DNA of 64,000 bases, from NCBI RefSeq assembly GCF_013359905.1, contig NZ_JABMCC010000111.1, positions 248,001-312,000 on the forward strand, read 5' to 3'. The translations under genes and the position numbers were made by a program. The stretch is from Paenibacillus taichungensis (GTDB lineage Bacteria; Bacillota; Bacilli; Paenibacillales; Paenibacillaceae). Positions 1-7,486 of this stretch are shown in pieces. How positions within the stretch are numbered: the first letter of the stretch is position 1; every line of letters begins with the position of its first letter. Under the pieces are notes generated by a model. The model ran no database searches. It saw only the letters and a program-made list of their open reading frames with translations, and was not told where the DNA came from.

Positions 1-366
1 TGGGAGGCTGTCCAAAAGAAGAAGAAGGACAGCCCGGCGACCAAATGATGCACCATTCGGAGCGGGGGAGATCTTAGATCATCCCCCGCTTGTTTGTGAT
101 GTGCCTCGGCGAATTTCTTTTATCCAATATGGATATACACATTTCCAACTCGCTTCTTTGGTGTTGAACCTTGGGATAGGGCTCTAAAAGTCCAAAAAAC
201 GACCGTACAAGCTTTACACCCGGCATATCTTTAGGGTGACATCCTCTCAAGGAGGTCTTTACCGGTGGAGCTTCGCTGCAATTTAAGGTATACTGTCGCA
301 GGGGAAGACAAGCCCACATGCACGAATACTGCAATCATTATTACAATATGCGATAGGAGTTTTTAC
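1..366. other. Left-edge non-coding stretch
   Basis: No convincing gene is visible. The stretch holds two hairpins: one at 6-34 with 8-bp arms (GGCTGTCC/GGACAGCC), and one at 62-89 described separately. The rest is the leader of the lipoprotein gene that starts at 367. A GTG-started frame runs into that gene from 265, but it has no ribosome site at a useful distance and would bury the signal peptide. Confidence 0.5.
62..97 (+). terminator. Probable terminator of a gene left of the window
   Basis: Perfect 8-bp arms GCGGGGGA (62-69) and TCCCCCGC (82-89) are followed by TTGTTTG. It probably ends a rightward transcript that begins before the window. The T-run is interrupted, so the call is moderate. 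Confidence 0.5.
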
Positions 367-1338
367 ATGAAATTACGTACAGGACGACAGCGCCAAGTTG
401 CGGTTATGCTGTCCTCACTTATGATATGCGGAGCTTTGTTATCCGCTTGCCAGGACGGTTCGGGCTCAGAGGAGAACCAGAATCTGAACGCAGCAGGAAG
501 CGCACAACAAGAGTCGGACGGTACCACGGTTCATTTGACTGAGGATACTGGCAAGGATGGCAGCAACACAGATGGGGATAACAGCTCATCTTCGGACAAT
601 AACAATGAAGGTACGGACAGTGGTTCCGGCAATGCTTCAACTGGGGGAGAGGGTTCTTCTGACGCAGGCAATGGAGCCACATCAGAGGATCCCCTGATGG
701 AGAAACGCAGCATTAGCGCGCTGCAAACGACGATTGATGCACAAGCGGTAGTGACCAATTCAGAAGCGATGACCGTGATCGTTAACAAACAGCGCAGCTT
801 GCCAGAAGGATACGAGCCGGATGATCTGGTGGAGCCTAACGTACCGTTTTCCTTCGACGGGCCGCATGAAAAGCGCCATATGCGGAAGGAAGCTGCCGAG
901 GCGTTGGAGAAGCTGTTTGCCGGTGCCAAAGCGGACGACATTGAGCTTCGTGCGGTATCTGGATATCGTTCTTATCAGCGTCAGGTTTCGATCTATAACA
1001 ACAATGTCAAAACCAAAGGTAAAGAATACACGGATCGTGTAAGCTCTGTGCCAGGCCACAGCGAACATCAGACCGGACTAGCGATTGACGTTTCCAGTCC
1101 AAGTGTAGGCAATGCCATAGAAGAGGTATTTGGCACATCGAAAGAAGGCCAGTGGTTGGCTGAGCATGCAGCAGAATATGGGTTCATCATCCGTTATCCA
1201 CAAGGTGAGGAAGCGATAACCGGCTATGTGTACGAGCCATGGCATATTCGTTATGTCGGCACTGATCTGGCTCCTGATGTTGTGAAAAGTGGACTGACAC
1301 TTGAAGAATACTTTGATGAGGCTAATATCAAGCTGTAA
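367..1338 (+). CDS. VanY-type D-alanyl-D-alanine carboxypeptidase lipoprotein (peptidase M15B)
   Basis: A predicted 323-residue secreted lipoprotein. The N-terminus is a lipoprotein signal ending in LLSAC with the lipid cysteine at 28. Residues about 30-110 are a low-complexity Ser/Gly/Asp/Asn linker that would hold the enzyme away from the membrane. The C-terminal half is an M15B domain: SGYRSYQRQ, then SEHQTGLAID, then EPWH. Family zinc ligands are visible as H234, D241 and H293, with E290 as the catalytic base. Such enzymes trim the terminal D-Ala of peptidoglycan stems. I chose ATG 367 because GATAGGAGT lies just before it and it starts the signal peptide. No vancomycin-resistance genes are next to it, so a housekeeping wall role is more likely than resistance. 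Confidence 0.9.
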   Translation: MKLRTGRQRQVAVMLSSLMICGALLSACQDGSGSEENQNLNAAGSAQQESDGTTVHLTEDTGKDGSNTDGDNSSSSDNNNEGTDSGSGNASTGGEGSSDAGNGATSEDPLMEKRSISALQTTIDAQAVVTNSEAMTVIVNKQRSLPEGYEPDDLVEPNVPFSFDGPHEKRHMRKEAAEALEKLFAGAKADDIELRAVSGYRSYQRQVSIYNNNVKTKGKEYTDRVSSVPGHSEHQTGLAIDVSSPSVGNAIEEVFGTSKEGQWLAEHAAEYGFIIRYPQGEEAITGYVYEPWHIRYVGTDLAPDVVKSGLTLEEYFDEANIKL

Positions 1339-1386
1339 GCCTGGTTCTTCATCTTTTGATTGAGGACTAGGATCTCAATTTCATAG

Positions 1387-1446
1387 AGCCCCTGAATGAT
1401 TCACCCGTGTCCAAGGCACGGGAGATCACTTCAGGGGCTTTTTGGT
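1387..1446 (+). terminator. Rho-independent terminator after the carboxypeptidase gene
   Basis: Arms AGCCCCTGAA (1387-1396) and TTCAGGGGCT (1430-1439) pair perfectly and are followed by TTTTT. An inner CCCGTG/CACGGG pair shortens the loop. Confidence 0.85.
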
Positions 1447-1560
1447 TTGAGCTAAATTCAGTTATATCCTATTTTGTTTGCTTGTTCAGCAGGTCGGCAG
1501 GCTGATATAATTCATGTTTAATCAGGAGTTCAAATCACATTTAAAGCGAGGGAAAGCAGA

Positions 1561-1977
1561 ATGAACAGACAGCAGGTGTTTACCGGTTCTCCATGGGAGC
1601 CGCTTGTAGGATATTGCCGTGCCATTCGTGTTGGCAACCGAATTGAGGTTGCGGGTACTACGGCCATGCAGGACGGTGTTGTGGTTGGAGCAGGTGATCC
1701 ATATGCACAGACGAGATTTATTTTGCAGACCATCGAAAATGCACTGAAAGAATTAGGAGCAGACATGTCTCATATCGTGAGAACCCGCATGTTTGTTACC
1801 GACATTTCCCGGTGGGAAGAAGTGGGAAAGGCTCATGGTGAATTTTTTGGTCAGATCCAGCCTGTCGCCACGATGGTAGAGGTTAGTGCACTCATTGATC
1901 CTTTGCTGATGGTGGAGATTGAGGCAGAAGCAATTGTTGAAGCACAAGCTGAGGTTGATGCCGAAATAACGGAATAG
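1561..1977 (+). CDS. RidA/YjgF/UK114-family protein
   Basis: A 138-residue single-domain protein of the Rid family. Classical RidA members hydrolyse reactive enamines and imines made by PLP enzymes. The family core is clear: VGNRIEVAGTTA, then GDPYAQTRFILQTIENALKELGA in shorter blocks, then IVRTRMFVTDI, whose arginine is the usual substrate-carboxylate contact, and a final VEIEAEAIVE strand. This version resembles the YjgH/YabJ-like subgroup, so the exact substrate is open. ATG 1561 follows GCGAGGGAAAGCAG. It is a single gene between terminators. Confidence 0.85.
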   Translation: MNRQQVFTGSPWEPLVGYCRAIRVGNRIEVAGTTAMQDGVVVGAGDPYAQTRFILQTIENALKELGADMSHIVRTRMFVTDISRWEEVGKAHGEFFGQIQPVATMVEVSALIDPLLMVEIEAEAIVEAQAEVDAEITE

Positions 1978-2014
1978 AGCTGTTATATATACATATATAC
2001 AAAATGCAGTATCG

Positions 2015-2071
2015 AGAAATAACCTTACCCCAACCTCCATGAAGGAGGAAGCGTGGGATAAGGTTATTTCT
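2015..2071. terminator. Long hairpin between convergent genes
   Basis: Arms AGAAATAACCTTACCCCA and TGGGATAAGGTTATTTCT pair over about 18 positions with one mismatch. It lies between the RidA gene and the convergent stalk-domain gene, so it probably acts in both directions, although neither side has a clean T-run. Confidence 0.6.
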
Positions 2072-2149
2072 GCATTAATATAGTGAGATCTAGCTCTATT
2101 GACCTCTACGCATACATTAGGCTAGCCTTCTTTTCTGGCAGATGGCAGC

Positions 2150-3223
2150 TTATTTCGCTTCAGGTTGATCGGCTGGTGTTTCGATTACTACTTTCCAAGC
2201 CGTTCCGATTGGCGGCAAGCTGCGGGTCAGGACAGGGCTATAGAAACCAATCACTTTGGCCCCTTTGGTCAGTTCCTCTGGTTTGATCGTTTCCCCTTGA
2301 TGATTCACCAGTTCTGTATCTTTGCTAATGTTAAGGATAACATGGTCAGGTGCTGTCTCTGTCAGGCGGGAGCCGGAGATCTCGATCTGAGTACCATTAT
2401 TTTCTGTTGTTTTTACATTTTCAATCGTGCCTGCTGTACCCAAAACTTCTTTAGGTTGTGCTTCGGATTCCGAAGCAGCAGTATCCAGTACAGTGACTTT
2501 ATAAGTCGGTGTTTGAGGCGGTAAACTGAGGGTTGCAATCTCTGAGTGCTCAGCTTCCACGTTCATGCCAATGGTCAGATCAGTAAGCTTGATATCTTTG
2601 CCATCCGCGGATTTGAACACGGTATCTTCACCAACATTAAGAACGATACCATCTGTACCTGCACCGCCGATATGGATGGATTGATACTTGCCTTCACTGT
2701 TAATTCCCGTAATGACCCCACGCTCAGTAACGGTTTTCACTTCCTCTTCACTGGAGATGGTTACTTGGTTACCTGTTGTATTCACTTGTGCGTGCAGTAC
2801 TTTATCTGCAAAAGAAGCGGGTACAAACAGTGTGCCATTTGTGATTTCAGGCGCTGTTCCCAGCTTAAGCAGCATTTTATTAACTGAATACTGGTCTTTG
2901 CCTGTGGTAACAATTGTCCAGAGGGTACCCTTTGTCAGCTCAGCAGATTTGTTTTCCTTGTTCCATTTCAGTTCAATGCCAAGAGCTTCTGTGAGATCAC
3001 GCAGTGCGATCATGGGTTCTTGACCATCCTTGTTCCAATAACCGTCAGTCATCGGTGCACCGTTCACAGATACTTTTACGGCTTCAGTTCCTTTGCTATC
3101 GGCTGATACGGAAGTTGAATTGACGGGCTGAATGCTGTCCAGGTTTGCTGCGTATGCGGCTCCCCCGCCCAGGGCCAAGGACAGGACCATTAGGGCGCTA
3201 ACTTTTTTCATGTTGTTGTTCAT
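2150..3223 (-). CDS. Secreted stalk-domain protein (copper amine oxidase N-terminal-like domain)
   Basis: A 357-residue exported protein with a signal peptide (ending near AAYAA). The copper amine oxidase N-terminal-like stalk domain covers roughly residues 45-160: GYWNKDGQEPMIALRDLTEALG, seen in pieces, then a KWNKENKSAEL strand and LFVPASFADKVL. These domains are common on Paenibacillus surface proteins and carry no oxidase activity. The remainder (about 165-357) has repeated TERGVITGI / GTAGTIENV-like beta segments that may be two OB-like or DUF repeats. I chose the ATG at 3223. The ATG at 3235 abuts GAAGGG with no spacing, while the one at 3223 is about 12 bases downstream of it. Function is unknown. 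Confidence 0.75.
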   Translation of the reverse strand: MNNNMKKVSALMVLSLALGGGAAYAANLDSIQPVNSTSVSADSKGTEAVKVSVNGAPMTDGYWNKDGQEPMIALRDLTEALGIELKWNKENKSAELTKGTLWTIVTTGKDQYSVNKMLLKLGTAPEITNGTLFVPASFADKVLHAQVNTTGNQVTISSEEEVKTVTERGVITGINSEGKYQSIHIGGAGTDGIVLNVGEDTVFKSADGKDIKLTDLTIGMNVEAEHSEIATLSLPPQTPTYKVTVLDTAASESEAQPKEVLGTAGTIENVKTTENNGTQIEISGSRLTETAPDHVILNISKDTELVNHQGETIKPEELTKGAKVIGFYSPVLTRSLPPIGTAWKVVIETPADQPEAK

Positions 3224-3506
3224 CGTTGATTTCATCCCTTCTCATCTTGGTTATGACGCGGTAAACTCCTATTAAGGCCACGTTCCAAACTTATAGACGG
3301 GACAACTTCGTCCAGTGTTGCACTTTGAGGTAAATAATGTGAGAAGCATGTTAGTCTATTATTTGAAAAACAGACCACATTGCCGGTTATAAGAAGCAGG
3401 ATGCGGTTAAGGATCAATGAGTGGAGAACGTGTGATTCAGACTTTGAATTAACCCTGGATTACATGGGGGTGTGGTACGTCCAAATATGAGGAGGGGGGC
3501 AATCAT

Positions 3507-3983
3507 ATGAGTGATATGTTGGTTGCGCTTTACCATTTGCCAGAGCAAGAGAGTGGACTGAAAAAGTTAGAGGAGTCCTCCATTGTTATCCGAAGAGCCA
3601 TCGCACCAGAGAAGCAGGTTGTGCTGGATTGGGTGAGATCCCATTTTAGCCAGCCCTGGGTGGATGAGTGTGATGTAGCTTTTGCACGTCAACCTGTGAC
3701 TTGTTATATTGCGCTTGAGCATGGGAAAATGATTGGTTTCGCTTGTTATGAAGCAACGTGTCGTAATTTCTTTGGTCCAACGGGTGTTGGTCAGGAGGCA
3801 CGGGGCAAAGGTGTCGGCACAGCGCTGTTGTTGGCCTGTATGCATGCCATGAAGACAGATGGTTACGCTTACGCGATTATTGGATCGGCGGGACCTGTGG
3901 ATTTCTATGCTCAGACCCTGGGGGCCGTGAAGATCGAAAATTCAACACCAGGGATTTACAAAGGCATGCTCCGGGCAGACTAG
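3507..3983 (+). CDS. GNAT-family N-acetyltransferase
   Basis: A 158-residue protein with one GNAT fold. The acetyl-CoA loop is RGKGVG at 99-104, followed by a TALLLACMHAM helix, and the C-terminal strand GFACYEATCRNFFGP precedes it. The substrate cannot be read from the sequence. The first 25 residues are an extension before the first GNAT strand (SSIVIRRAI). ATG 3507 follows a very strong GAGGAGGGGGG site. The following oxidoreductase gene starts 38 bases after the stop, so the two may be co-transcribed. Confidence 0.85.
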   Translation: MSDMLVALYHLPEQESGLKKLEESSIVIRRAIAPEKQVVLDWVRSHFSQPWVDECDVAFARQPVTCYIALEHGKMIGFACYEATCRNFFGPTGVGQEARGKGVGTALLLACMHAMKTDGYAYAIIGSAGPVDFYAQTLGAVKIENSTPGIYKGMLRAD

Positions 3984-4021
3984 ACGATATTCATGTTCTG
4001 GAAAAGGAAGGGAGGAAGAAG

Positions 4022-5092
4022 GTGACCACAAGCAAAATGCTGCATATCGGCATGATTGGCACAGGCTCCATTTCGGATCTTCATATGAGGTGTTATGCCA
4101 AGAACGAGAATGCCGTTATTTACGCCATCTGTGACTTGAACGAACAGCGTGCAGCCGCGGCTGCAGAGAAGTATGATGCACAATCCGTGTACACCGATTA
4201 TCGCGAGATGCTGAAGGATCCGCATGTGGATGCCGTTAGTATCTGTACGTGGAATAATACGCATGCCGAGTTTGCTATCGCTGCCCTTGAGGCAGGTAAA
4301 CATGTGCTGCTGGAAAAACCGGTAGCAACCAATGTGGAAGATGCGCTGCGGATTGAAGAGGCTGTGAAGAAAAGCGGATGTACTTTTGTCGTGGGCTTTG
4401 TGCGTCGGTATGACAACAATATGCAGATGATGCGCAGTTTCATTGATGCGGGTGAGTTTGGTGAATTGTATTATGCCAAAGCTTCTATCCTGCGTCGCTT
4501 GGGAAATCCGGGAGGCTGGTTTGCGGACAAAAACCGTTCTGGCGGTGGCCCGCTCATTGATCTTGGCGTACATATTATCGACCAATGCTGGTATCTGATG
4601 GGCAAACCGAAACCTGTTTCGGTGAGTGGAAATACGTATCGTAAACTGGGCAATCGTGCCCATATCGAGCATCTTTCTTTTTACAAAGCCGCAGATTACA
4701 GTTCTGCTGTCAACAATGTGGAGGATATGGCGAATGCGCTGATCCGCTTCGAGAATGGGGCTTCTTTGGCGGTAGATGTGAGCTTTACCCTGCATGCACG
4801 TGGGGAAGAATCTTCAGTCAGATTGTACGGTGAGCGTGGTGGAATTGAGCTGGAGCCGCAAACACTAATCGTCACTGAGAAACACAATACGATCTTGAAC
4901 ATTGAACCTCAGACAGACTATAAAGGCCTCGATATTCACGGTGCCTTCCAAAATCAGATTGATCACTTTGTAGATTGTTGTATAAATGGTACAGAGCCCA
5001 TCAGTCCCATTGCGGATGGTGTGGCTTCGACTCGGATGCTGAGCGGAATTTACGAGTCAGCCGAAAAGGGTCAGGAGATTCGTCTGGACTGA
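4022..5092 (+). CDS. Gfo/Idh/MocA-family NAD(P)-dependent oxidoreductase
   Basis: A 356-residue dehydrogenase of the glucose-fructose oxidoreductase/inositol dehydrogenase family. It shows an N-terminal Rossmann fold with the GTG turn at 13-15, the family EKP motif at 98-100 (in VLLEKPVA) and the catalytic-domain stretch GGGPLIDLGVHIIDQ, whose Asp and His are the usual active-site residues. The substrate is probably a cyclic sugar or polyol but is not determined. I chose GTG 4022 because GGGAGG precedes it by seven bases; ATG 4037 is less well placed. It follows the GNAT gene with a short gap. Confidence 0.88.
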   Translation: MTTSKMLHIGMIGTGSISDLHMRCYAKNENAVIYAICDLNEQRAAAAAEKYDAQSVYTDYREMLKDPHVDAVSICTWNNTHAEFAIAALEAGKHVLLEKPVATNVEDALRIEEAVKKSGCTFVVGFVRRYDNNMQMMRSFIDAGEFGELYYAKASILRRLGNPGGWFADKNRSGGGPLIDLGVHIIDQCWYLMGKPKPVSVSGNTYRKLGNRAHIEHLSFYKAADYSSAVNNVEDMANALIRFENGASLAVDVSFTLHARGEESSVRLYGERGGIELEPQTLIVTEKHNTILNIEPQTDYKGLDIHGAFQNQIDHFVDCCINGTEPISPIADGVASTRMLSGIYESAEKGQEIRLD

Positions 5093-5119
5093 TATAGAGA
5101 TTGAATCTAACGTGGTATT

Positions 5120-5166
5120 AAAGGGTGTTGTCTCTCCGTCTTATCAATGGAGAGACAACACCCTTT
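5120..5166. terminator. Strong bidirectional-type hairpin
   Basis: Perfect 18-bp arms at 5120-5137 and 5149-5166 (AAAGGGTGTTG... / ...CAACACCCTTT) sit between convergent genes. The T-run on either side is weak, but stem stability is high. Confidence 0.75.
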
Positions 5167-5206
5167 GGTAATTTATTGATCATGATCAGACGAAACGGAT
5201 GTACAT

Positions 5207-6247
5207 TTACTTTTCAAACCCTTCTAACACGATTTTGCCAATTGCAGTGCCTGATTTGCTCTTTCGGTAGGCTTCCAGCAGATTAGCCGCATTAATTGGT
5301 TCAATCCGCTCTGCCATCGTTGTATGAATCTTGCCCGCATCCACTAGATCTGCGATTTCATTAAGTAGAAGATGTTGTTCAATCATATCATCTGTCTGGA
5401 ACATTGGACGGGTGAACATCATTTCCCAAACGAGCGTTACGCTTTTTGAGAATAACTTTTGAAGTTCGGGTGGTTTTTCGAAGGGCAAAATGGAGCAAAT
5501 TTTCCCCTGAGGCAAAATAACTTCTGCCATCTCATCCATATGCTCATCTATATGATTTAGCACGAAAATATAATGTACACCAGCGAGTCCGAGACCTTTA
5601 AGTTGTGGTCCAAATGGTTGACGATGGTTGATCACATGGTCTGCTCCGTTTGATTTTACCCAAGAGACTGATTCGGGACGAGAGGCAGTTGCTATAACTT
5701 TAAGTCCAGCGAGCTTGGCTAATTGAGTAGCAATCGATCCGACGCCTCCCGCTGCCCCGATAATAAGCATGTTTTTACCCTCGTTATCCGATGCATTCCT
5801 GGAAATGCCCAAGCGTTCATAAAAAGCTTCTCCTGCCGTAAGGCTTGTCAGAGGTAAAGCCGCCGCCTGGGCGAAATCCAGATTTTTCGGCTTCCTGCCG
5901 ACCATTCGTTCATCTACTAAATGAAACTCACTGTGTCCGCCTGGGCGCATATTGCTCCCCGCATAATACACTTCGTCACCAACGTTGAACAAATTGCAAT
6001 CGGAGCCGATGTCCACTACTATTCCCGCTACATCACGACCAGGCACGGTCAGGGATAAATCGTCCGGATGTTTGGAAAGATGAGATCTCCAATCCGTCGG
6101 ATTAACAGATACCGCCTTCACCGCAACGAGTAAATCCTTTCCTGTAGGTTGGGGTTTCTCAACTTCTACCTCCTGAAATGGTGGTATGTCGGTCTCTAGC
6201 CCAGGTTCGTAATATCCGAACGCTTTCATCATGATTGGATTTCCCAT
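5207..6247 (-). CDS. Quinone oxidoreductase-like MDR-superfamily protein (zinc-type alcohol dehydrogenase-like)
   Basis: A 346-residue medium-chain dehydrogenase/reductase. The GroES-like N-terminal domain contains VNPTDWRSH and PGRDVAGIVVDIG. The nucleotide-binding turn is AAGGVG at 165-170. The cysteine cluster that binds structural zinc in true alcohol dehydrogenases is absent, which points to the zinc-free NADPH:quinone oxidoreductase / ZADH branch. GAGGAGG lies 12 bases before ATG 6247; the internal methionines at 6-7 lack a better site. It is a single gene with an AT-rich upstream region. Confidence 0.85.
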   Translation of the reverse strand: MGNPIMMKAFGYYEPGLETDIPPFQEVEVEKPQPTGKDLLVAVKAVSVNPTDWRSHLSKHPDDLSLTVPGRDVAGIVVDIGSDCNLFNVGDEVYYAGSNMRPGGHSEFHLVDERMVGRKPKNLDFAQAAALPLTSLTAGEAFYERLGISRNASDNEGKNMLIIGAAGGVGSIATQLAKLAGLKVIATASRPESVSWVKSNGADHVINHRQPFGPQLKGLGLAGVHYIFVLNHIDEHMDEMAEVILPQGKICSILPFEKPPELQKLFSKSVTLVWEMMFTRPMFQTDDMIEQHLLLNEIADLVDAGKIHTTMAERIEPINAANLLEAYRKSKSGTAIGKIVLEGFEK

Positions 6248-6370
6248 CGCTATAGTTATCCTCCTCGCAGAAATAAGTTATATATAAAATATATAGTATA
6301 GTATAAAAAATAAACAGTAGTATTATTTTTGGTTTATAGTATCAATAATGATACTAATAGGGCCAAATTG

Positions 6371-6442
6371 TAAAAAAATAAAGACTTCCGTTACTCCTGA
6401 AGCAGGTCATTGGCCTGAATTCATCGGAGAGGAAGTCTTTAT
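6371..6442 (-). terminator. Rho-independent terminator for the 6452-6820 gene
   Basis: Arms ATAAAGACTTCC (6378-6389) and GGAAGTCTTTAT (6431-6442) pair perfectly. Read leftwards, the stem is followed by a run of seven T. Confidence 0.88.
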
Positions 6443-6451
6443 GATAAGGGT

Positions 6452-6820
6452 TCATTTATTCAGCGGTGAGTTCTCATACCCCGGATCATCATAATCCGTA
6501 TCTTGCAGGCGTGAAAGTACATTCATGCTCTCAATCGCCTGCCGGGTATCCGAAGTGCCATGGTCGTAAAGAAACGTGTACAGCAATGTCATGCCATCGG
6601 AGAATTGTTCTGTGGCCTCGTCATGATCCGCCGATTTGTAGGGTACCGGAGCTCGTTGCAATGTATAGGCATCTTCATCCTCCAGCACTTTCATCAGGTC
6701 TTTTAGCCGATTTAGCTGTTCTTCGTCCACCATGACTTCAAAGGGCGTTGATTCGTTCTTGGTCTGTTCAATGAGATTATGGGTTACCGATACATAGTAA
6801 TGCTTTTTGCCGTCCTGCAT
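6452..6820 (-). CDS. Unknown 122-residue acidic protein
   Basis: I do not recognise the family. The protein is small, acidic and soluble, with no signal peptide or membrane segment. The first third resembles a beta strand pair (KKHYYVSVTHNLI), followed by a helix (EQLNRLKDLMKVLEDED) and a helical C-terminus. Support for a real gene: GGAGG eight bases before the ATG, and a dedicated terminator directly after the stop. Function unknown. Confidence 0.7.
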   Translation of the reverse strand: MQDGKKHYYVSVTHNLIEQTKNESTPFEVMVDEEQLNRLKDLMKVLEDEDAYTLQRAPVPYKSADHDEATEQFSDGMTLLYTFLYDHGTSDTRQAIESMNVLSRLQDTDYDDPGYENSPLNK

Positions 6821-6843
6821 AATTCAACCTCCATTCTAAAATG

Positions 6844-6885
6844 GAAAAAAGACGCTTCTACTGTTAATAAACAGCAGGAAGCGTC
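6844..6885 (-). terminator. Rho-independent terminator for the 6917-7132 gene
   Basis: Arms GACGCTTC (6851-6858) and GAAGCGTC (6878-6885) with an inner CTGTT/AACAG pair. Leftwards the stem runs into six T. Confidence 0.85.
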
Positions 6886-6916
6886 CTGAAACGAATGGCA
6901 ATCGTTCATCTTCGTC

Positions 6917-7132
6917 TTACTCATCAAGGTGCTCGGTTACAACCGACCATCCATTGCCTCTTCCATCTAAACGACCTTGCTCAAAAAAATCAAACTCTAT
7001 ATGTGCATCCGGATAGAATCTTTTTTTGGGGACGATACAAGCTGGATTTTCAGTAAACCATATCGTATACAGTTCTTGTAATATGTCGAATCTTTCTTGT
7101 ATCCGCTCTTTAATTACAGCTTCCAGTTCCAT
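6917..7132 (-). CDS. Unknown 71-residue protein
   Basis: A short protein with an N-terminal amphipathic helix (LEAVIKERIQERFDILQELY) and a mixed C-terminus. No family is recognised. Support: GAAGAGGTGAGTT just before the ATG and its own terminator after the stop. No partner gene is obvious, since the helicase gene further upstream has its own terminator. Confidence 0.6.
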   Translation of the reverse strand: MELEAVIKERIQERFDILQELYTIWFTENPACIVPKKRFYPDAHIEFDFFEQGRLDGRGNGWSVVTEHLDE

Positions 7133-7392
7133 AACTCACCTCTTCTAATTTGAGCAAAGGAGTTATCTCGAAAGGGATTCTCCTCTCGCTCCAAGCGTTA
7201 ACGAACCTACCGCATACTAAAAGGCTAATTCTCAAAGATTAAATATTTTAACGAACTCCAGTGACCTTATTTATGCATCAAAAGGCTTTAGGAACTAGAA
7301 CTGGCCAAAATAGATGAAATAAGGTCTCAGTGATTCGTTACACCTCAGCTCTAAGCAAATGGAAGCAAGTAGCGTGTGCTAGTTTTGTTAGG
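7133..7392. other. Non-coding stretch without a recognised element
   Basis: I see no gene, repeat or riboswitch here. It must contain the leftward promoter of the 71-residue protein gene, but no clear -35/-10 pair stands out. Confidence 0.4.
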
Positions 7393-7446
7393 CAAAAAAC
7401 AAGAGCTGCCAACCTGCCTACACTCATGACTTACGGGACAGCTCTT
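7393..7446 (-). terminator. Rho-independent terminator for the helicase gene
   Basis: Arms AAGAGCTG (7401-7408) and CAGCTCTT (7439-7446); leftwards the stem continues into GTTTTTTG. Confidence 0.85.
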
Positions 7447-7486
7447 CCTCTGAACGTCATATAATGTGCATTGGTATACTTGCTTG

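Noticed and set aside
74..334. Leftward 86-residue reading frame at the left edge
   Set aside because: It starts with TTG without a ribosome site, has no family-like features and overlaps the leader of the lipoprotein gene.
265..366. N-terminal extension of the VanY-type gene from GTG 265
   Set aside because: It places 34 non-signal residues before the lipoprotein signal; ATG 367 has a good ribosome site.
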